From Prevotellaceae bacterium (GTDB lineage: Bacteria; Bacteroidota; Bacteroidia; Bacteroidales; Bacteroidaceae): 58,440 nt of DNA. The stretch covers positions 1-58,440 of the forward strand of contig JAQXRI010000137.1 of assembly GCA_029218445.1 (NCBI GenBank). The letters run 5' to 3'. Position numbers and translations under genes: made by a program. Of the stretch, positions 16,400 through 25,344 are shown one piece after another; the stretch's first letter is position 1; every line of letters starts with the position of its first letter. The notes below the pieces were generated by a model that worked only from the letters and a program-made list of their open reading frames with translations, did no database searches and was not told where the DNA came from.

Positions 16400-16402
16400 C
16401 AC

Positions 16403-16431
16403 AAGGGAGTCTTCGGACTCCCTTATTTTTA
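16403..16431 (+). terminator. tRNA-Arg terminator
   Basis: AAGGGAGTC-TTCG-GACTCCCTT hairpin followed by ATTTTT. Confidence 0.85.
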
Positions 16432-16521
16432 TTGCTCCCAATGTGATTATTAGTATATTTCATAATACAACAACTGGTTACAAAGAATGATACAAGGAAC
16501 CATTTTTACTTTATTGAATAT

Positions 16522-17343
16522 ATGGCTGACATAAAGATTTTGGTTTGTTCACACAAAAAAGCAAAGCTGCCCGTATGTGATAGCTTTTTCCCAATCCAGG
16601 CAGGTGCTGCCCTACACGATTCTATAGCTGACTATACCGCCGACAACACAGGCGACAATATTTCGGCAAAGAATCCTAACTTCTGCGAGCTTACATGCCA
16701 CTATTGGGCATGGAAAAACATTCATGCCGACATAATAGGACTAAACCACTATCGACGCTTTTTCGATTTTGAGCGTCGTTGGCCTTCGTTTTCTCCAGAC
16801 AGGAGCTTTGCCAAAATCGACTTTTTGAACAAACCTTACCAAATGCCCGATTTGGAGTTGACGCTTGGCAAGTGCGACATTATCTTACCTTCTAAACGCC
16901 ATTATCCATACGATGTTGCCACTCAATACGCCTTATTCCATTTGGTGAATGATTTCATGGTGTTGCGTGAAGTAATAAGCGATTTCACACCTGACTACCT
17001 CGCTGCCTTTGACGACTTGATGTATCGTCAGAATGGTTATTCAGGCTACAATATGTTCATAACACGATGGCAACATTTTGACGGTTATTCGCAATGGCTT
17101 TTCAAGATACTATTTGAAGTGGAGCGAAGGGTAAAGCTATCGCCATATCCTGACCAGGCTCGCATTTTCGGATACATGTCAGAACGCCTTATAAATGTAT
17201 ATTGCATACGTCACAAGCTGCGCATAAAATATGTGCCGGTAATAATGCCCATTGAAGACCACTTCGTCAATCCAAGCAATGTGGCCTACACTTTGAGAAG
17301 GTGGAAAAACAACATAATATTCAAATTAGTGAAGTACACTTAG
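16522..17343 (+). CDS. DUF4422 domain protein, probable capsular/exopolysaccharide glycosyltransferase
   Basis: A 273-residue cytoplasmic protein of the DUF4422 family, found in polysaccharide loci and thought to be glycosyltransferases (DXD-less fold related to galactosyltransferases). Diagnostic segments are ILVCSHKKAKLP at the N-terminus, NPNFCELTCHYWAWKN near 55, IGLNHYRRFF near 77, DIILPSKRHY near 120 and SGYNMFI near 175. It stands alone on the plus strand, convergent with the minus-strand EPS operon that ends 26 nt beyond it, so it likely adds a sugar in the same product. Exact activity is unknown. Confidence 0.75.
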   Translation: MADIKILVCSHKKAKLPVCDSFFPIQAGAALHDSIADYTADNTGDNISAKNPNFCELTCHYWAWKNIHADIIGLNHYRRFFDFERRWPSFSPDRSFAKIDFLNKPYQMPDLELTLGKCDIILPSKRHYPYDVATQYALFHLVNDFMVLREVISDFTPDYLAAFDDLMYRQNGYSGYNMFITRWQHFDGYSQWLFKILFEVERRVKLSPYPDQARIFGYMSERLINVYCIRHKLRIKYVPVIMPIEDHFVNPSNVAYTLRRWKNNIIFKLVKYT

Positions 17344-17369
17344 TTGAACACTCATACAATATACTTGAG

Positions 17370-18536
17370 TCACTCATGACTGGTGTGAAGGAATTCGCGA
17401 TTCTTGCGGTCGATATGACGCATGCCCTTTATCATCTTCCAGGCAAGCAGTGGCAGGCGCGTCATATTACCTAAAAGAGCCATCGTGCGCATTTGTCGCG
17501 GTATGGCAAGCAACAACGACATACAGAGCACAACAAACAAGACAATCCATTTTAAACTCCAACATGGCGTGAGCATAATGCTAAGAACAGCCAATATGAA
17601 GGAAAGTACCAAAAGCACTGAACGAGGAATGAGCATTTGCTGCAACGTCTTGTCGATATAATTGACATTGCCTTTCACTATTGCCTTGGGAAGATAAGGC
17701 AACATGGTCAAAAGACAATTGACCTGAGCCGACATCCAACGCTGGCGTTGGCGCTGGAAGTTCTCCTCGTTGCTGACTTTCTGGTCATAAACAGGAATGT
17801 GCTCCGCATACTTTATGTAGAAGCCCTGCTTAAGCAACATAACTTCCAATTCACGGTCTTCACCTGCCGTGGAAAGAGTGCAGACATTTGACTTAAACCA
17901 TGCGAAATCGAAACACATGCCAGAACCAATAAGTGCCGACGAAAGACCAATTGCATTGTGAGACTTGCGGAATAGGGTATTGTTGATTTCCTCGCTGATG
18001 CCATCAAGCATCGACACTGCACCGTCGGCGTTCTTGGCGCATCGATGACATTGTATTGCCCTATAGTCCATAGTGTTGGCTACACCATTTAATAGGCTGA
18101 GGAAATCAGGATTGACTACATTATCAGCATCAAGCACTACAACATAGTCATAACCAGAAGTGACATTGGCCATGGCAAACCGCAGTGCCTTGGCCTTTGA
18201 ACTGCGCTTGAAAGAAGGGAGCAACAGGGTGACGGGCAACTGCCTTAAACGATTGTTGGTAGTGTCTTGCTGATGGTCGGAAATGACCATCACATGATAT
18301 TTGTCGGAAGGATAGTCCTGCTTGAGAAACTGTTCAACAGAGTGTACTATTACCTTGTCTTCATTATATGCCGGATAAAGAATAAGAAAAGACGACTTGT
18401 GGCCATCACTCTTTGGCGGATGCGGTTTTCTGCGACATACGACATGCACAAAGGCGTAGAAAGCGACATAGGAAACTGACGACGCTATAGTCAGCCACAG
18501 TGCAATGTCGAAAAAGTGGATATAGTGCCAAAACAT
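17370..18536 (-). CDS. Membrane GT2 glycosyltransferase with processive-type motifs (last gene of EPS operon)
   Basis: A 388-residue membrane enzyme. One N-terminal helix (about 8-31) precedes a GT-A domain with LYPAYNED (about 52), VVLDADN (DAD, about 133), GEDREL (acceptor-site ED, about 224) and RQRQRWM (QxxRW, about 262). Two or three C-terminal helices and an amphipathic tail follow. D/DxD/ED/QxxRW together mark the synthase branch of GT2 (hyaluronan, cellulose or poly-N-acetylglucosamine synthases), though single-addition enzymes of this branch also exist. It is a close paralogue of the preceding gene and lies 17 nt after it. Sugar specificity is unknown. Confidence 0.83.
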   Translation of the reverse strand: MFWHYIHFFDIALWLTIASSVSYVAFYAFVHVVCRRKPHPPKSDGHKSSFLILYPAYNEDKVIVHSVEQFLKQDYPSDKYHVMVISDHQQDTTNNRLRQLPVTLLLPSFKRSSKAKALRFAMANVTSGYDYVVVLDADNVVNPDFLSLLNGVANTMDYRAIQCHRCAKNADGAVSMLDGISEEINNTLFRKSHNAIGLSSALIGSGMCFDFAWFKSNVCTLSTAGEDRELEVMLLKQGFYIKYAEHIPVYDQKVSNEENFQRQRQRWMSAQVNCLLTMLPYLPKAIVKGNVNYIDKTLQQMLIPRSVLLVLSFILAVLSIMLTPCWSLKWIVLFVVLCMSLLLAIPRQMRTMALLGNMTRLPLLAWKMIKGMRHIDRKNREFLHTSHE

Positions 18537-18553
18537 ATCGTTAATCCTGTGTT

Positions 18554-19720
18554 TTATTTGTTCTTGTTGATGTAACGCTTCTTGCCGCTCAACAATGTAG
18601 GTATGTTGAACAATGACTTTATCATAATGAGGGGGGCCATGAAAAAGGCCCGCTCCCAGCGTTTATCAACAAGGTAGTTAGGAGTGGCAACGGCAAACAC
18701 CAGCAGAATCAAAGCTGCCAAAAACCACCATTTGACCGCAAGAGTAAAATAAATATTCGGCAGAACAATACTCATCAATACTATTACTCCCATCATGATG
18801 GTGCGTGGAATGAGCATCCATTGCAATATCTTGTCTATCAAGTCATACTGCTTATTGAATATTGCTTTGGGAAGATACTTAAAATTGTTGAAGAAGGAAT
18901 AGAACTGTGTCGTAGCCCAGCGACGACGCTGACGATTGAAATCGTTGATGCTTCGGGTCTTTTCGTCAAAGACGAGTATGTGGTCGAAATAATCTACGTA
19001 GATGTGCTGACGTATTAGCAGTGCTTCAAGTTCTTTGTCTTCACATGCAGCATTGGTATTTACAATATTGTCCTTAAACCAGTTGAAGTCGAAAACCATT
19101 CCTGAACCGGAAATGGCAGAAGACAGCCCTACGGCAATATGGCCAAGACGGAATATGGAGTTGTTGATTTCTTCGAATGTGGCATCGAGCATGGCAAACG
19201 ATGTATCGCGGTTTTTCGACAAACGATGGGTTTGTATGGCCTTGGTTCCTGCATATTCATAGGCATTGTTTATTTCGTCAAGAAATTCAGGAAGGACAAT
19301 GTTGTCGGCATCAAGAACTACGACGAGGTCGTAAATCTTGAATTGCGGAAGATTGTTGACAGCATATTGCAGCGATTTCACTTTGGTACTATGTTTGAAG
19401 TTGGGTGTCAGCAGGGTAATGGGGTACTGAGCCAAACGGAAATTGGTCATTTCCGACTGGCGGTCGGAAATGACTACAACGTCAAACAAACGCTGAGGAT
19501 AGCTTTGTCCCAATACCGACTTTACCGTCCTTTCAATCACGTCGTCGTTTTTGTACGACGGTATCAGAATGATGAAACGGTTGAGGCGTTTTGTCTTAGG
19601 TATTTCAGGCCTCTTGACAAACTGCGATGCAAACGCAAAGAATGTCATGTAAGCTACTGTCAATGCCATGAGAACAAAGAGCACGGCGTCAATTATGAAC
19701 AAAATCTTCCAAAATATCAT
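18554..19720 (-). CDS. Membrane GT2 glycosyltransferase with processive-type motifs
   Basis: A 388-residue paralogue of the downstream gene with the same architecture: N-terminal helix about 5-30, GT-A motifs LIPSYKNDD, VVVLDADN, ACEDKEL and RQRRRWATTQ (QxxRW), then C-terminal helices including IVLMSIVLPNIYFTLA-type hydrophobic stretches. Both paralogues keep identical length. Its first 4 nt overlap the end of the upstream GT2 gene, which implies translational coupling. Probably polymerises or extends the repeat unit; which of the pair does what is not deducible. Confidence 0.83.
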   Translation of the reverse strand: MIFWKILFIIDAVLFVLMALTVAYMTFFAFASQFVKRPEIPKTKRLNRFIILIPSYKNDDVIERTVKSVLGQSYPQRLFDVVVISDRQSEMTNFRLAQYPITLLTPNFKHSTKVKSLQYAVNNLPQFKIYDLVVVLDADNIVLPEFLDEINNAYEYAGTKAIQTHRLSKNRDTSFAMLDATFEEINNSIFRLGHIAVGLSSAISGSGMVFDFNWFKDNIVNTNAACEDKELEALLIRQHIYVDYFDHILVFDEKTRSINDFNRQRRRWATTQFYSFFNNFKYLPKAIFNKQYDLIDKILQWMLIPRTIMMGVIVLMSIVLPNIYFTLAVKWWFLAALILLVFAVATPNYLVDKRWERAFFMAPLIMIKSLFNIPTLLSGKKRYINKNK

Positions 19721-20595
19721 AGTCTAAAAAAATCTATTATGCCCTTAATCGTAGCCTTGGCCAGGTCAAAACGCCTACGGGCAACATGAAACACAAAGTC
19801 TTTAACAGATGCAACAAGCAGCAGATATGCAAGGGTGAAAAACCTTGTCGGACAAGGTACATTACGTTTTGCAAAAAGCATGCGATTGCGAGTCATATAA
19901 TAGGTACGAAGCGGACTGTCGGCTCCTGTCGTTTGGCTTTCCTTATGATACACGGTACACATTGGCTCATACCATATTTCATAGCCATGCCTACGCAGCA
20001 TCAACGACCAGTCGAGTTCCTCATAATAAAGGAAATAACATTCAGGCATTAATCCTGAACGTAGAATGGCTTCACGTCTGACAAGCATGGCTGCACCATG
20101 GGCGTAGGGTGTGGTATGGGCATGGTCGTACTGACCATGGTCGGCCACAGCAAAACCAATGGCCCTATTGCGAAGTGTGATGGCTGACAGCTTTGTATAG
20201 CCTGCAAATTGTATAGACTGCTTGTCAAAGAAGAACTTTATTTTTGGACAAACCATTCCCGTCTTTTCCGACGACTCCATACGCTTAACAAGTTCACCCA
20301 ATTCATTGACGTCGAATACGGTATCGTTATTCACGAAAAAGACATATCGGCCATGCGAATGTTTGAAGCCAAGGTTATTTCCACCGGCGAAACCCAAATT
20401 TTCGTCACTGCGGACAACTGTGGCAAACGGATATTTTGAAGCCAATACCGATGCTTCATCTTCAAGCGAGGCATTATCAACCACAATTACCTCTGTCTGC
20501 GAATCGACCGAAGCAATTGAATCAAGCAACGAGCATGTATCGCCAAGCCCATTGTAATTGATTGTTATGATTGAAATCCTACACTCTTGATGCAC
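19717..20595 (-). CDS. GT2 glycosyltransferase, rhamnosyltransferase (WbbL)-like
   Basis: A 292-residue enzyme of the soluble or peripheral GT2 type. ISIITINYNGLGDTCSLLDS opens the nucleotide-sugar fold; VIVVDNAS and DENLGFAGGNNLG are typical of WbbL-like rhamnosyltransferases; VFFVNNDT holds the DXD-equivalent; AMLVRREAILRSG and YYEELDWSLMLRRHGY (catalytic region with ED) follow. It likely adds one sugar to the lipid-linked repeat unit on the cytoplasmic side. It overlaps the polymerase gene by 17 nt and the next GT gene by 4 nt, as in a tightly coupled operon. The rhamnose assignment is from family resemblance only. Confidence 0.82.
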   Translation of the reverse strand: MHQECRISIITINYNGLGDTCSLLDSIASVDSQTEVIVVDNASLEDEASVLASKYPFATVVRSDENLGFAGGNNLGFKHSHGRYVFFVNNDTVFDVNELGELVKRMESSEKTGMVCPKIKFFFDKQSIQFAGYTKLSAITLRNRAIGFAVADHGQYDHAHTTPYAHGAAMLVRREAILRSGLMPECYFLYYEELDWSLMLRRHGYEIWYEPMCTVYHKESQTTGADSPLRTYYMTRNRMLFAKRNVPCPTRFFTLAYLLLVASVKDFVFHVARRRFDLAKATIKGIIDFFRL

Positions 20596-22096
20596 GTTTC
20601 TTTTCTAATTTTAATAGTTTACGTTTATTTTGCTTTTCCAATTGCGCTGTCTCCCATTCATTCCATTCGTTTTCTATGCGAGGCAGGATATAGACTATGG
20701 TCAATCCGCCGTAAAACAGAATGATGTTTGGAAACTGCATCAGCACTTGGTTGGCATAACCTCCAAGGTGGAGAGAGATGAAAGCGCAGGTGAATGCAGC
20801 ACCGACACCTCTGATAGAAGGATTTTTAAGTCTAAAGAAGACTATCCAACACGCTCCAATAAACATTATGAGTGAAGTGACAACAAATGTTGTTATGCCA
20901 ATGACACCTGTTCTTACCCATATATACACATACTCTGAGTCGGGTGGAATATACATCATGAGTTTGAGCTTGTGGTAAGGAGCCACATCGGCTGCTTCCA
21001 CGCCAATGCCAACTCCCCAAGGGGCATCTTTCATGTACTTGGTTAGTGCTTCCTTGTTTAAGTCGCGTACATTTTTTGATGCATCGTTCTTGTCGAAAGC
21101 AGTACGCATACGACGAATCATGGAATTGCTTCCACCTATTTTAGTAAATGCAAGTATAAAGACAAACGACCCAAAAATCAAGAATACTGGAATGATGACC
21201 TTCAACGATTTTGATAGTACCATATATACAGAGAAACCTGCAATGAAACAAAAGATGGCAGTGCGCGTACCGGAAGCAAACATGCCCCAAAGACAAGCAA
21301 GAGCTGTAACGACAAAGAATACCTTTTGCCATCTGATTTTTGATGTCAGCGCAAGTATGAAGAATACGATGGAACTTGAAGCCATGTTTATTCCATAGTT
21401 GGCAGCATCAGTAAATATTGAGAAATAGCGGATGATGCCATTTACAAAATGTGTGCGTCGAGCTGTTATAAGAAACCGGTTTTCATACGCATTGAAACCA
21501 ATGTTCTTCTGTTTCCAGGCCCAATATACTGAAAATAGGGACAATATTGCAAAGAAAATGATGAAATTGTTGATTTTCTTTGGACTTGACACATATAAAC
21601 AGAAAACCAGAAAGGCATACAGCAACTGGAAGGCCATAAGACGGATGCCCGTAAACCAAATCATGAAATTCATGCCCAACCCGCATATGTCGTTGAAGAA
21701 CTCAATACAGCAGAAACCACACCACAGAAATAGGGCAAACAACATGACATTGCCCATATAAGAGAGTTTGAATTCCTTGTTGTCAATCAATGCAACGACA
21801 ATAAGCATTATTTCTATCAGCTCAGTATGCAATGATATGGGAAGAAACAGCATGTCGCATCTGTTGGCATACATCAAGAAATAATTGACAATCATGAGCA
21901 AATAGAACAACAGCATCTTGTATCTGAAAGCAAGCATTACCATAACTCCCATCACAGGTAGTATGCATACAATGGCAAAAGCCGCTATTCCTGATGTCCA
22001 CAGATTGAATATGGCAATTGCGAAAAGGAGAAAGAGCACAAAGGCTCTCCCTCCATTCTCGCGAGTGTAATTTTTTATGTTGCTGTTGCTTGCCAT
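20579..22096 (-). CDS. Wzy/WaaL-like O-antigen polymerase or ligase
   Basis: A 505-residue polytopic membrane protein with about ten or more hydrophobic helices and a large periplasmic loop at about 330-385 (after AFTKIGGSNSMIRRMRTAFD). LACLWGMFASGTRTAIFCFI is the conserved Wzy_C motif (SGTRTA). Such enzymes join lipid-linked repeat units in the periplasm or ligate polymer to an acceptor. It starts at the last base region of the Wzz-like gene (shared base 22096), so the two are coupled. The presence of polymerase and Wzz-like regulator side by side favours polymerase. The C-terminus is strongly basic (KLEKQNKRKLLKLEKKR). Confidence 0.8.
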   Translation of the reverse strand: MASNSNIKNYTRENGGRAFVLFLLFAIAIFNLWTSGIAAFAIVCILPVMGVMVMLAFRYKMLLFYLLMIVNYFLMYANRCDMLFLPISLHTELIEIMLIVVALIDNKEFKLSYMGNVMLFALFLWCGFCCIEFFNDICGLGMNFMIWFTGIRLMAFQLLYAFLVFCLYVSSPKKINNFIIFFAILSLFSVYWAWKQKNIGFNAYENRFLITARRTHFVNGIIRYFSIFTDAANYGINMASSSIVFFILALTSKIRWQKVFFVVTALACLWGMFASGTRTAIFCFIAGFSVYMVLSKSLKVIIPVFLIFGSFVFILAFTKIGGSNSMIRRMRTAFDKNDASKNVRDLNKEALTKYMKDAPWGVGIGVEAADVAPYHKLKLMMYIPPDSEYVYIWVRTGVIGITTFVVTSLIMFIGACWIVFFRLKNPSIRGVGAAFTCAFISLHLGGYANQVLMQFPNIILFYGGLTIVYILPRIENEWNEWETAQLEKQNKRKLLKLEKKRASRV

Positions 22097-24273
22097 TAAC
22101 TTGCGTGACTATTTTCTGTTGCTGTAAGTCCTAATTGTGAAATGCGATAGATGAAATTGCTGAATCGGGTGTAAGGCGGAAGTTGTCCTACAAACTCCTC
22201 TACAGCATAGCGATTGGTTTCCGTCAGATACATGTACAATGTATTTTTGTCTTCCATCTGCGATTGCAATTCCTTCAATGCCTTTTGGTCAATGTCTTTC
22301 CATGTACGATTGGCTCTTGTTACCATCAGGTTTATCGTACCCATATTAAGCAGCGACGACGGAATAGAGTGGTCGTTGAGGTTGGGATATTCTATTATCG
22401 CTATTTCTTCAGGCAGAATGTCAGGACATAAGTCTTTTATGCTTGTTGACATTATATACTTGCTGTCGTCGGCAAGGAAGTCTTCATCGTATGTGAGGCG
22501 GCGCACCTGAAGACCTATGGATATCCAATAGTTCTCAAGCTCCTGTGCCAAATAGCTCTTTCCGTTCACAGAGTCAGTGGATATCAAATTCAACACATTC
22601 TGTTGTCCCATCTTGAAATGTGGCAGCAACGCCTTGCTGAGCTGATGCAAAGCCATGTCGCCAATGGTCTTGTTGTAGCGACGGTATCTGAGGGTGCTTT
22701 CCTTAGGATAGCAGCCCAACACAGGAATCTTGGTTATCCTCTCTGAACGCATGCGGTCACGCAGAGTGCGGTCGAGAAGTTCAATCAAGAAGAAATATAC
22801 CGTAACGAATATGAACGTCAACAAATATGCGCTCATCAGCACCATTAGCCTGTTGGTAGGCAATGCGTTGAGCGGGAAAAGTGGCGGATTAAGCACCCTC
22901 AACGTAGCAGTTGTCATTTGCAGATTTCGCTGACGCAGACGTGCGGCATTTAGCGCACTCAACATGTTCATATAGTTGGTTTCAACAAAACCTATATGCC
23001 GGTCTTTACGGCCCAATGTTGCACCAATGGGAGAGAAATACAAGAACTGCTTGTCGATATTTTGACGCATGATGTCTTGTGCTGACATTCGTGCCTTTGT
23101 TTCCTCGAAAAGAAGAACCTGCTCGAGCCATTTGCCAATGAGTTCTTGTGATTTCACACCTTGCTCCGGATTATTATTACTTTGCTGAAGGTCGTATGTA
23201 AGTGTCTTCACCTTGTCGGTAGTTTCCTTTAATGCCTTTTGGGCATTTGCGAGCTCAATTTGTGATTCTACGTCATTGGCGCCGCCTTCACTTGACATAA
23301 GGCGCAAATTGGATATGCGCGACTGTAATTTTGATATTTCCTTAATCTTGTCAGTAAAATCCTTATTGGAACGGACTTTCTCAGTGCGACTGCCAAGCTG
23401 GGACTCAAGATAATCAATCATTGCTTTTGTCACCGTATAGTTCATCAAAAGGTCGTTGTCTGACACCTGTTGTTCACCTTCAAGACTGGCAACTATTTTT
23501 GTTTGTTCTTCATAGTTGATGATACGGTTTTTCACGTTGTAGGCAATCAAGTCGTCTTCAGCAGCACAGAGCATGTTATATAGTCTGGCAACTTGGCTTT
23601 CGAAATACTTGATGACGTTGTTGGTTTCGCCATAGCGAATCTGCTGATATTGGCGTGCAAACACATCGTTGAGAATATCCAATGTGTTGTATGCAATACC
23701 TGCATCGTTGGCTGAATAGCCAATATTGATGATGTCGCTTTGTGACAGTTGGTTTACCTTCAGTCGAGAAGTTATGCTGTTTAAGCCGAAATAAGGATGA
23801 TAGTTGGTGAGACAAAAAATGTAGTTGTCACGCGACGGCTTTTCATAAGCCTTAAGATTGGTGTAGGTGGCCGTCTCGCTTTTCCTGTTTATCAATGCCT
23901 TGACTTCGGCGGGAACACTTGCATTAAGTTCGCGAAAATGTTCGGCTGAGATATAATTGTTGTCTTTGCGTTCGTTGCCATACATCATGCAACGGGCAAA
24001 AAGGCGAAGAGACACCTCGTGAATAGTGTTGTCAGTCGATATAATCAATATCAAATTGTTTATATTTATTTGGGCATTTCCTCCTGCCGTACCAGTACCA
24101 CCTTCAATGTTGTAACCCGTAATCATACCTGTATAGATTGTCGTATTAGTGTCATACTGTCGCTCCATATTCCGAGTCATAAACCATGACACGACGAGGG
24201 CAATCATTGGCAATATGGCCAAATACCAACGAATGCGATACAAAAACCTTACTATATATCTGAATATGTCCAT
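22096..24273 (-). CDS. Wzz-like polysaccharide co-polymerase with degenerate BY-kinase-type C-terminal domain
   Basis: A 725-residue inner-membrane protein. Helix 1 about 16-33; periplasmic domain about 34-470 with long coiled-coil segments; helix 2 about 471-495; cytoplasmic domain about 510-725. Such PCP-2a proteins set polymer length and link synthesis to export. The cytoplasmic domain resembles a bacterial tyrosine kinase fold, but Walker A is altered to STDSVNGKSYL (Lys572) and the Walker B region reads IAIIEYPNL (Glu for Asp). The C-terminal tyrosine cluster used for autophosphorylation is absent. I infer a catalytically weakened or purely structural domain. It sits between the TolC-like gene and the polymerase. 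Confidence 0.82.
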   Translation of the reverse strand: MDIFRYIVRFLYRIRWYLAILPMIALVVSWFMTRNMERQYDTNTTIYTGMITGYNIEGGTGTAGGNAQININNLILIISTDNTIHEVSLRLFARCMMYGNERKDNNYISAEHFRELNASVPAEVKALINRKSETATYTNLKAYEKPSRDNYIFCLTNYHPYFGLNSITSRLKVNQLSQSDIINIGYSANDAGIAYNTLDILNDVFARQYQQIRYGETNNVIKYFESQVARLYNMLCAAEDDLIAYNVKNRIINYEEQTKIVASLEGEQQVSDNDLLMNYTVTKAMIDYLESQLGSRTEKVRSNKDFTDKIKEISKLQSRISNLRLMSSEGGANDVESQIELANAQKALKETTDKVKTLTYDLQQSNNNPEQGVKSQELIGKWLEQVLLFEETKARMSAQDIMRQNIDKQFLYFSPIGATLGRKDRHIGFVETNYMNMLSALNAARLRQRNLQMTTATLRVLNPPLFPLNALPTNRLMVLMSAYLLTFIFVTVYFFLIELLDRTLRDRMRSERITKIPVLGCYPKESTLRYRRYNKTIGDMALHQLSKALLPHFKMGQQNVLNLISTDSVNGKSYLAQELENYWISIGLQVRRLTYDEDFLADDSKYIMSTSIKDLCPDILPEEIAIIEYPNLNDHSIPSSLLNMGTINLMVTRANRTWKDIDQKALKELQSQMEDKNTLYMYLTETNRYAVEEFVGQLPPYTRFSNFIYRISQLGLTATENSHAS

Positions 24274-24312
24274 CTTTATTTTTTTAGAAGTTAAACAACA
24301 GTGTTACAAAAA

Positions 24313-25290
24313 TTATTTCTTTGTTGCCTTCTCAGCGTATTTACTTGACTTATTTTTTTTTTGTTCCTGCTTTTCAGCCTTTTTATCAGCCTTTTCCAGT
24401 TCATTTAGCTTCTTATTGTCCTCATCTATTTCTCTCTTTATCTGTTTTTGAATAATCTTATGTTCTTTGTCCAATTCCTTTTGGGTCTTTTCCACCTTAT
24501 CGTCAAGTGTGATGTCGGTAGTTGTATTGGTAATAATTGGTGTATGCGTGAGCAATTCCAATGTCAATATGTCTGTAGTGATTTGCGTTTGCAGGTTCTG
24601 ATATGTTGCTACTGCTGTGTTTTCTTCTTGTTTAGTCGATGCAAACTGTTCGATGCTCATATTGCCTTTTACAAAATCTTCTTGGTTGAGAGCACCGGCA
24701 CCTTGGTATATGGCAGCATTCTCGCTTGCCGTTTTCAGCAAGACAAGATCGTTGGTTATTTTAATCCATAGTGATGCTATACGAAGTTTAAGCTGGTCAA
24801 ATGCGGCGTCTTTTTGAATTTGTATTTTGTCAACCTCAAGTCGCTTTCGCCTAACCGCAGCTTTCAAGTCAAGAATGTCTTCAACAGGTATGGAAAGGCT
24901 TGCACCAATATTCCAATAACTCTGCTCTGAACCTTGATATTGATAAAGTACAGGACTATAGGTGGAGGAGTTGTTTCCCCACATGTCGGCCTTACCATAT
25001 CCATAGCTTGCATGACCTTGAATATACGAGAAAATGTGCCTTTTTTGCTTTTCAACCTCGGCTTGCGCTATCTGCTGTTCTTTTGCGAGTAAGAGAATGT
25101 CGGGATTTGCCTTGGCATTCTCAAACAACACAGCCAAAGGAGGCAAGTGAAAATTAGTGAGGTTAAACTCGTTGTTTTCACTTGAATCAAAGAATCCTGC
25201 ATTTATGCCACTCTTGTCGTACTGACCAAAAGCTGGCGTAAATGCGATATAAGAAAACAGGGCAAACAATGCAAGTTTTTTTCTATTCAT
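24313..25290 (-). CDS. Short TolC/OEP-like outer membrane protein with Lys-rich tail
   Basis: A 325-residue exported protein with a signal peptide (MNRKKLALFALFSYIAFTPAFG). The core (about 40-255) has one outer-membrane-efflux-protein-like repeat: NPDILLLAKEQQIAQAEVEK, WNIGASLSIPVEDILDLKAA and the helical segment LKLRIASLWIKITNDLVLLK. Full TolC proteins have two such repeats and about 420-480 residues, so this is roughly half-length. The last 65 or so residues are a charged coiled coil and Lys-rich tail (KADKKAEKQEQKKNKSSKYA). In this operon it occupies the place of an outer-membrane export partner. Trimeric channel formation is unproven. Confidence 0.7.
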   Translation of the reverse strand: MNRKKLALFALFSYIAFTPAFGQYDKSGINAGFFDSSENNEFNLTNFHLPPLAVLFENAKANPDILLLAKEQQIAQAEVEKQKRHIFSYIQGHASYGYGKADMWGNNSSTYSPVLYQYQGSEQSYWNIGASLSIPVEDILDLKAAVRRKRLEVDKIQIQKDAAFDQLKLRIASLWIKITNDLVLLKTASENAAIYQGAGALNQEDFVKGNMSIEQFASTKQEENTAVATYQNLQTQITTDILTLELLTHTPIITNTTTDITLDDKVEKTQKELDKEHKIIQKQIKREIDEDNKKLNELEKADKKAEKQEQKKNKSSKYAEKATKK

Positions 25291-25344
25291 TCCGATGGTG
25301 TTAATGTTATTGGTAATTTGGTTATAAACGACGCAGATGCAATA

